NCBI RefSeq assembly: GCF_030247195.1
Contig: NC_080672.1
Span: forward strand, 97,908,113-97,972,112
Direction: 5' to 3'
DNA: 64,000 bases
DNA from: Topomyia yanbarensis
Lineage: Eukaryota; Arthropoda; Insecta; Diptera; Culicidae
Part shown: positions 57,220 through 64,000 of the stretch, in pieces
Numbering within the stretch: the first letter of the stretch is position 1
Layout: each line of letters opens with the position of its first letter
Made by a program: the position numbers and the translations under genes
Notes under the pieces: generated by a model
Databases searched by the model: none
What the model saw: the letters and a program-made list of their open reading frames with translations, nothing else
Told to the model about the DNA's origin: nothing

Positions 57220-57610
57220 CATGAATTAGTCCATGAATCCATGAATATTTCATGATTTTGTGAACTATTTCGCGTATGGTAGCTCGTGGCTATTATACTA
57301 GGAATCGTGAACCAGCGCACAAATACATGAAAAATTCTTTATAATTTCGTGAACTATTTCACGAGCACAAATGGTAGGTCGTGATTATTATACTGGGAAT
57401 TATCAACCAGTTCACGAAGCTAGTGTGACTATTATACTAGGAATCTTGAACCAGTTCACGAATTTATGAATAATATTTAATGATTTTATGAGCTTTTTCT
57501 CGAGCACAAATATAGAATTGTGACTAATATATTAGGAATCATGAATTAGTTCACGAGAATTGAATTAATTCATGAATAAAATTCCGAGTTTCGTGAAATA
57601 GTTCACGAGA
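57220..57610. repeat. Diverged ~90-100-bp tandem repeat (about four copies)
   Basis: The unit reads GAACTATTTCACGAGCACAA, then TAGGTCGTGACTATTATACT, AGGAATC and GAACCAGTTCACGAA, then ATGAATA. Copies start near 57258, 57351, 57420 (partial) and 57490, with the last decaying by 57610. No open frame. The similarity is by eye about 75-80%. Confidence 0.75.
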
Positions 57611-57951
57611 AAATATCCAGACTGCTTTGATTTAATGAACTAATGTTCCTAAATCTATGAATACCATCATAAATCAACCTTTAGTTTTTTGAATACTCTT
57701 CATAAAGGTGTGTACTAGTTTACGTACAGAAAATCTTTTTTGGTAATGACATGGCGGAAACCGCAACTAAAGTTCACAAAACAGAAACAAATATTTCCAC
57801 AAAAAAGCGTTACTCGGTCGTTACTGAGGGGAAATTTAACATACATAGTTACAAAACGCATGATTTTTTGTTCATGGTCCTGTTTTCGCAACGTAAAAAC
57901 GTGCACTTTAACAAAAGCACTGTTTTGAGCGACTTAGTGGAATGTTATATT

Positions 57952-58028
57952 AAACACTTTTACCGTTGTCTTCCGTTTTAATTCCACTATGATGTATCAT
58001 AGAACGGAAGACAATGGAAAAAGTGTTT
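57952..58028. repeat. 77-nt hairpin-forming inverted repeat
   Basis: Arms AAACACTTTT-ACCGTTGTCTTCCGTT and AACGGAAGACAATGGAAAAAGTGTTT pair over about 26 bp with two or three mismatches around a ~25-nt loop. Size and loop would suit a microRNA precursor, but a MITE core is equally possible. Confidence 0.6.
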
Positions 58029-60069
58029 AAAGTATCAACGTGATTGTTCCGTTTTCTCATACAGCGAGAGATAGTTTGATGCCTCGCGGAGTGGTCCAAG
58101 TAGCCCAATGAGGAGCTTTTTGGCAAAAAATCGAAGGACTCCGGGGAACTAGATGCCTCCCACTAAGGTAAAGGTACAGTCGCAACACGAGCCGGAGTTT
58201 TGGCTGGCTCTAGCTGGCATCCGGCTCCAGTAACACAATCGATTCTGATTAGAATTGTAACCAGCTAGAATTCTCGCTCATTTTTCGACTGGACGTGCTG
58301 GGCTTCAGCTTGAAATTTGCTGTATGAATGGCTGCATGATTGACGAAGATTCTGTTGATGTGTTGAAATTCGCGGAGCATCGAGAACTTTTTAATTGGAG
58401 TTCATTTCAATTTTTTAATCATCTTAGGACGGTTGATTGCAAGAGATGGTGTTGATTGGCGCTAATAGTTCGTTTTGCCACATGGCTGTCGATTAGGTAA
58501 TTAGATACTCTTCGCAGCATCGTTCACGTCGCCGTTTTTAAGATTTTCATCACAGTTTAATTTCAACAACGTGCTAACGATACTGTCCTAGACGATTGAG
58601 TTCGTGACGTGTTCATTCTTCATAATATCATCGAGCCCAAGATGTAGTGTGGGATGATGACGCACATGCTGGACCGTTATCCCGAGCGCGTCGCAATCAG
58701 AGGTCCAATGTACGTCCATTCGCGTTGATGACATTAATGATTTACCAAAGTGTGACGATAGTCTAGCTGTCCAGAATACAAATGGCATTGTGAAAAGCGC
58801 AGATATATGGATAAATACGAATAGAAATGCACTCACTTAGGATCCGATAGCACTTACGGTCGTGACTGTTTGGATTTGGTGGCAGCTTTGTGCTGGTTTT
58901 GATTTCGCGTTTAATTGGCTCTAACTTGCTACTTGTTACTGATGACATAAATTTGAACCACTAAATCGAGCTTTTCTAAAATTTAATTGAGTCAATGGTA
59001 CGCAATGACAATCTTCATCAGTTAAATCGTTTTATCCAATTTTCCAACATCTGTAGTTTTCGGTCCAATCTGGCTCTAGAGTGTGATGCCCGAATGCGGC
59101 TGATCAAAAATAGTTTTGCTTGTGCACACAAGCAGCCAACAGCTAATAAATCGATTGTAGTTCTAGTCTAGTGGTACTTTTAACACTCTGGTGTGCTATC
59201 TAAAATTTTATTTTTCCCCTATTGATTGTTACGTAATGTTGTTATACGAGGAACATCGTTAGCTTGTAGAACATTCCTATGCTATTCTTTGCAATTGAAT
59301 TCAATAATGTTGTTACTATTGTCGACCCAATAGGTCAGAAAATAGGCAGTCTCTCTAACTCAACAGATGTTAACGTTCTACAACCCGTTCTACTGTCTTT
59401 GTCGGTATTTTTTAAACAAAGCCCCTGTAGTGAGTTTACATCCAAATTAGCTTGCAATAAGTCTACAGAGTTTTCCACTTACGTATACATCACACTGCGG
59501 CAATGAATACCACGACAAAGAGCAGAAAAAAATGAGCCCAGTGAGTGCGAAGAAAAGTCTTCAAGAGTCAGAGTCTCTTCAATAATATCCTCATCCACAA
59601 AAGAGCATCCTAAGTAAACAAGCAAACTTCTAAAGCCGTGCAAAGTCAACCAGCTGAAAGGTAGTTATAGTTGGCGGTATTCAGCCCCTTTGATGGCACC
59701 ATGTCTGGTAGCTAGACATAGGTACAGCCTTACCATGTTCGCACGCATTCATTGACGTGATAACATTCACAGGATGGCAGGCCGTACACTATAGGTACAG
59801 GTCCTGCATATGATTTGTTCAAGTCACTCAAGCACTAGTACCGACTGTTTGAGTGTCTTGCTGCAACCCCCCTATTATGTGCTTCTGTTCATCGGAACAT
59901 GTAGACTCTAGACTCGTTCATTAACGAGTATACGGTTACTATGGGTACTTGCCCGTAATGGTTCCAGTCTACAAGGAGGTTTTCATTCAATGGCTCAACA
60001 TTCTTGAAAGGACTGCGGCTCGGTTGTTTATTTTGTGCGGCTGTATTGAACGTCGAACCAAAACTAATA
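58029..60069. other. Intergenic DNA with repeat tail, no gene
   Basis: Contains the dispersed repeat copy at 58868-58965 (GTTTGGATTTGGTGGC, then TTGTTACTGATGACA). Short frames (58588-58836, 59279-59506, 59949-60134) show no motif. TGGCTGGCTCTAGCTGGCAT near 58200 is locally repetitive. Confidence 0.35.
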
Positions 60070-60719
60070 TTATTTTTTTTTGCATGTGGGTTGATACAAT
60101 TAATTTTTATTTACTTATATCGTCTTTGGTGTGAAACACCATACATTACTACTGCTTAACCTAAAATCATTTAATCTACATTGCTATACATTTGAAAACA
60201 AATCTCTTAGGACCCACAAAGCAATACACATTTAGAACATTGTGAAATTTACACTAAACATTAATAATATTAGGGCTCCGAGATATCGAACTGCTCGTAG
60301 AATTCCCGAAAACAAATTACGCGCGCCCCTGTACTTGGAGATACCGCAATGCGCTTTTACTTCACATCGATCCCAACCTTGAACGATATGAACGGCATTG
60401 ATGCTGCATTCTTCCACTCGGGTACCAACTTTTTTACAATGATCACAGCATCAATTCCCAACGCACCCGCAACCATAGCAGCGATTTCTTTCTCTCTAAC
60501 GGAGTCCTTGATTCGTGTGAAGAAAAGCCAGCAGAGCGATGAAACAGAAATTGTCGAATGGTGCGAAACTGTTGAAACACTACCGGTGCCTTGTTGTAGT
60601 TTCGTAGAAGAGGAATTCCACGAAGAGCCGTCCAATTTTGTAAAAAATCGTGACCGACCATCTTCGATTTTGATGAAACTTTTTACGTTGCGCCTATGTG
60701 GGAAATTAAGTATATTCAA
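60070..60719 (-). pseudogene. 3' part of a LINE ORF1 (gag-like) with tail
   Basis: The minus-strand frame 60719-60357 includes LCWLFFTRIKDSVREKEIAA, then IIVKKLVPEWKNAASMPFIS and FKVGID, the 'iyv.rLvp..rd...l.fvSFKVGi' domain of ORF1 proteins of mosquito jockey/CR1-type LINEs. After a frameshift at about 60352, EFYEQFDISEP and a stop finish the ORF (60285). The remaining ~215 bp form a UTR ending in A-rich sequence at about 60070 (ATGC then A9). In a full LINE, ORF2 would follow ORF1, so this is a truncated unit or an element with a lone ORF1 (HeT/TAHRE-like order is not implied). Confidence 0.75.
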
Positions 60720-60986
60720 GAGATAATCAAATCATTTTGTCTCAAGGGCAACTTTTTAAAAGGGCGTATGTGTTTTTGCGTGCACTACTTTCTAAAAAAT
60801 ATTGTTCAAGAACCATAATTTGTACAGCAAAACTATTCGAGAATGCGTTGCAGGGCATTCATTATTCTTTTTAAAAAAAATATTCACTGAAAAAAAATGT
60901 ACCGATTTTCAAAAAATTTATAATTTATATTAAAAATTAAAATTAAAAAAACCCATTTTTTTAATTTTTCATTTTTTGCCGGCGAA
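60720..60986. other. Very AT-rich spacer left of the terminal transposon
   Basis: A/T runs only. The true left edge of the transposon may lie here, because GCCGGCGAAAACC (60979) adjoins the paired region and its partner is outside the window. Confidence 0.4.
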
Positions 60987-63900
60987 AACCTAAATAAAAA
61001 AAACATTTTAAGTCTAATTTCATGTTGGAGAAGTTATCAATAAAAAAGTTTTGCTAACAATAACTTTGTACATGTTTTTCAATTCTGTACTATTTTACAG
61101 ACAAAAATATATTTTTTTATCGATTGTGATTCTAAATGTCATTTCAAATGAAAATGCTCTTTACATAAATCTTCGAAAATGTAGTCGTTTTCAAGATATT
61201 TTAGAGTTTGTTTCGACAAAAAGTAATAATTCGTTAAATTACGCTCTTTTCATAAGTTATTCGTGTTTCTTTATCAACAATCGTACGATTTTCATAATAG
61301 ACATAATACATTCTACAACTTTCCTCTTTACACCATGACGGTATAACGAACCATTAAAAAACTACAGGAAAATAATAAAAAATTTATTTGACTACATAGA
61401 AATTGAATTCTCTAAAAATGTTGTTTTCAGCGCCAAGCTGATAATATTCGGATAATAGTTCGATTTGTACGTTATTTAAGTCGCACATTTGAGAATTACT
61501 CTTTATTCTGGAGAAAGCATAGGTGGACATAGATTTTACCTGCCAATGTTTTCTGAAGCAAAATAGTTGATACCTGTATTAAAACTTACCTATATTTTAC
61601 ATTGAAATAGGTTAACACATTAAAGAGACTTAGTCAGTACGGTGTTTTGGTGTCAACAAGAACAAATTATTATGGATATCAATAAAGTAAGGTGTTGTAA
61701 GGTGTTCATCAAAGCTTCGCAAAGTAACGCAAAAAATTATTGAAATTTTAAAATCCACAGAGTGTAAAATTCAATTGGATGAGTCTGTTTTTATATGTGA
61801 TATTTGCAGGTTGCAGGCATGCAATTCTGACAATATAAAATATCTGCAGTTACCGAGCATCTACACTACAGAACCACAATCATCACCTTCAGGATATGAT
61901 CCAGTAGACATACCATCGGTTACATCAATCTTCTCAGCATCTACTCAGGAAAGCGATGTGCAGGATTATTCCAGAATACATAACATTGAAATATTCAATA
62001 AAGGAGTCCTGGGAATCAACGTTTCACCAATAGCAATAAACAAGCTTCAACAAGTCAATTATTCCAATAGTAAATATTCGAATATTTCACATGGAATACG
62101 AAAACATTTATTCGGGTTTAATGTAGAAAATGATGAGCTGGAGTTATTAAAAACGAAAGCTGCTGACCTTGATGATATAATTTCTCAACTGAAAGAGAAA
62201 TTTGCAGATTCAGGATGTTCAAGAAACGATCAAGTGAGGTTATTGTCTATTTTACCAAAATCTTGGTCAAATCAAAAGATAATGGATGAGTTTCATGCAA
62301 ACAAACACATTGTATCGCAAGCTAGGTGTTAGCAGAAGGAAAACATCACAACAACAAGAACAACAATAACGAAAAGATGGTTCATACTTTGGATTCACAA
62401 ACAAAAAACACGCTGTTGGAGTTCTATGATAGCGACCAGATTAGCACAGCCATGCCTGGGCTAAACGGCTATGTTTCTGTGAAAAAGGATGGTAAGCGTC
62501 AACATGTACAAAAACGTCTGTTAATTTGTTCATTGAAAGAGGCTTTTAATAGGTTTAAGGAAATTAGTGAATTTACTATTGGATTTAGTTCATTTGCATC
62601 ATTGAGACTGAAGAATTGCAAGCTATTAGGAAGTTCAGGTTCTCATAACATTTGTGCTTGTACGATTCACGAGAATATTATTTTAATGCTCCATAGTCTA
62701 CAAAAATATTCTTTCGAAAAAGATTACAAGTTGTATTTCGAAAAAATGTTGTGTAGTGCATTGTCAAGATCAAAAGATTGTTATCTTCGTGAATGTGACA
62801 GCTGTCCCAATCTTTCAATGTTTGAACACAATTTTTCGGAAGAATTGGAGGAACGTTGTGTTGGAGAAATAACTTTCGAACAATGGGTTGCTACCGATAG
62901 ATGTAATTTAGAAACACTCGTCAAACCAGTTGATGAGTTTGTAACATATTTTGGTGAGAAGTTGGAAAAATTGATAACTCATGATTATATAAAAAATCAA
63001 CAGTCTATTTTTTTAAATGAATCAAAATCGTCTTTAAAAATAGGCGAAGTTTTAGTAATTTGTGATTTTTCTGAGAATTATTCATTTGTTTTGCAGGATG
63101 CTTCTCAGAGTAGTTATTGGGATAATGATCAAGCTACAATTCATCCGTTTGTTATTTATTATATGGACTCTGGAATAATAAAAAAATTAAGTTTTGTAAT
63201 AATATCCGAAGTTCTAAAATATGATACAATCGCGGTGCAGGTATTCATTTCAAAGTTACTAACTTTTCTAAAACCAAAAATGCAATTAAAGAAGGCTATA
63301 TTTATGTCTGATGGAGCTGCTTCTCAATACAAAAATAGAAAAAAATTGCTAGTCTTTGTAAATATAAAACTAATTATAACATTGATGCTGAGTGGCACTT
63401 TTTTTGCAACTTCTCATGGAAAAGGACCCTGTGACGCAATTGGCGGGACATTGAAACGAATGGCAAGAAATGCGAGCTTAGCAATAGCACACGAACATCC
63501 AATCACAAGTGCAGAAGAGTTATATAAATGGGCTAACCAGCAAAGTAATGAACAATTAACAAAAATTTCGTTTTGTTATGTATCACAAGTAGAATACGAA
63601 CAGGGAGCAGCTGAATGGAGTAGCCTGTATCAGAAGGCAAAAATGATTCCAAGTACACAGAAATATCACTCTTTTGTTCCTATTTCAGAAAATAAAATTG
63701 CCGCGAAACTGTTTTCGAATGACGAAACACCAAGTATTTTTAGCATATATAAACGAACAAAGTGTTAAGGTGTATATAGAAGATAGGAATTGTATATAAT
63801 AGGAAGAAATAAATTTTAGTATAAAAATGACCGATAGTGATTTTATAAATCGGACTGAGCCAATATATTCTGATTCTTGATTCCTGTAACATAGTATAGA

Positions 63901-64000
63901 TTTGAAAAACATGTACAAATTTGTTGTTGGAAAAAACATTTTTATTGATAACTTCTCCATCATAAAATTAGACTTAAAATATTTCTTTTTTATTTAGGTT
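60987..64000. mobile_element. DNA transposon with ~115-bp TIRs, cut by the window's right edge
   Basis: Left AACCTAAATAAAAAAAACAT (60987) pairs with the reverse complement of the window's last bases, AACCTAAATAAAAAAGAAAT, and pairing goes on through TTTTAAGTCTAATTT, GGAGAAGTTATCAATAAAAA and TTTGTACATGTTTTTCAA to about 61101 / 63884, at roughly 80-85% identity. The terminus may extend outward on both sides (GCCGGCG on the left). Between the TIRs lies one transposase-like gene on the plus strand (about 61700-63768). Superfamily and target duplication cannot be settled without the right flank. Confidence 0.88.
61700..63768 (+). pseudogene. Transposase-like gene, frameshifted
   Basis: An open frame from about 61701 (KIIEILKSTECKIQLDESV; first ATG at 61775) carries CDICRLQAC, a cysteine pair typical of the N-terminal zinc-binding region of this family, and a coiled segment. 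Near 62323 a one-base shift leads to the second frame (to 63768) with LLEFYDSDQISTAMPGLNGY, RLLICSLKEAF, LVICDFSENYSFVLQDASQS, IFMSDGAASQYKNRK and FFATSHGKGPCDAIGGTLKR. These are hallmarks of a widespread animal transposase-like family. Candidate catalytic Asp residues are in CDFSENY and MSDGAA. Between about 63345 and 63405 the open frame is not the ancestral one: the next frame encodes SLCKYKTNYNIDAEWHFF, so paired indels (near 63345 and in the T7 run at 63399-63405) scramble ~20 residues. The gene is inactive. Confidence 0.85.

Noticed and set aside
60349..60726. 125-codon plus-strand frame as a gene
   Set aside because: It is the antisense shadow of the LINE ORF1 fragment on the minus strand, which carries the recognisable FKVGID and LVPEWK motifs.
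1..64000. Endogenous viral sequence
   Set aside because: I looked for long open frames with viral polymerase, capsid or glycoprotein character on both strands. All recognisable RT and gag pieces are LINE-type, and no LTR pair or retroviral protease/integrase motif was seen.

Overview
The window reads as nuclear DNA of an insect, most likely a mosquito of the Aedes type. It has AT-rich introns of tens of kilobases, very dense non-LTR retrotransposon debris of jockey, R1, LOA and related clades, tRNA-derived SINEs, and many short inverted-repeat elements. The species call is inference. No bacterial, organellar or clearly viral gene is visible.

The one host gene I recognise is fl(2)d/WTAP, the m6A-writer and splicing cofactor, on the minus strand. 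Two internal coding exons lie at 1616-1949 and 2021-2145. A start-codon exon at 25006-25406 ends in a phase that fits the 2145 exon exactly, so the ~22.9 kb between them is best read as one intron. A possible untranslated first exon ends at 35161. A possible plus-strand first exon of another, unidentified gene ends at 46374 (ATG at 46330, 15 codons, then a donor).

Layout: 1-1257 LOA-like LINE fragment; 1616-2145 fl(2)d exons; 2.2-25.0 kb the large intron, holding RT fragments (4.2 and 9.9 kb), two nested foldback elements (6591-9474), a structurally complete but mutated jockey-type LINE (11531-16139) with a 215-bp MITE inside it, a SINE-like repeat (21.9 kb) and nested TTAA elements (23167-24066). 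From 26.8 to 34.0 kb come a decayed R1-type LINE and L2/CR1-like RT remnants, one split by a 1.57-kb G/C-tract inverted-repeat element that itself carries a SINE. From 39.2 to 45.2 kb come a cluster of MITEs and a ~5 kb pair of matching termini enclosing a LOA-type 3' end. From 49.1 to 56.6 kb come a MITE filled with 33-bp satellite repeats and a composite 1.59-kb hAT-like element with an 8-bp duplication. The right edge (60987 to beyond 64000) is a DNA transposon with ~115-bp inverted termini and a transposase-like gene damaged by several frameshifts.

Several insertions can be dated relative to each other because an interrupted reading frame or target duplication gives the empty-site state. 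Most of the window therefore holds layered insertions inside and beside one conserved housekeeping gene.
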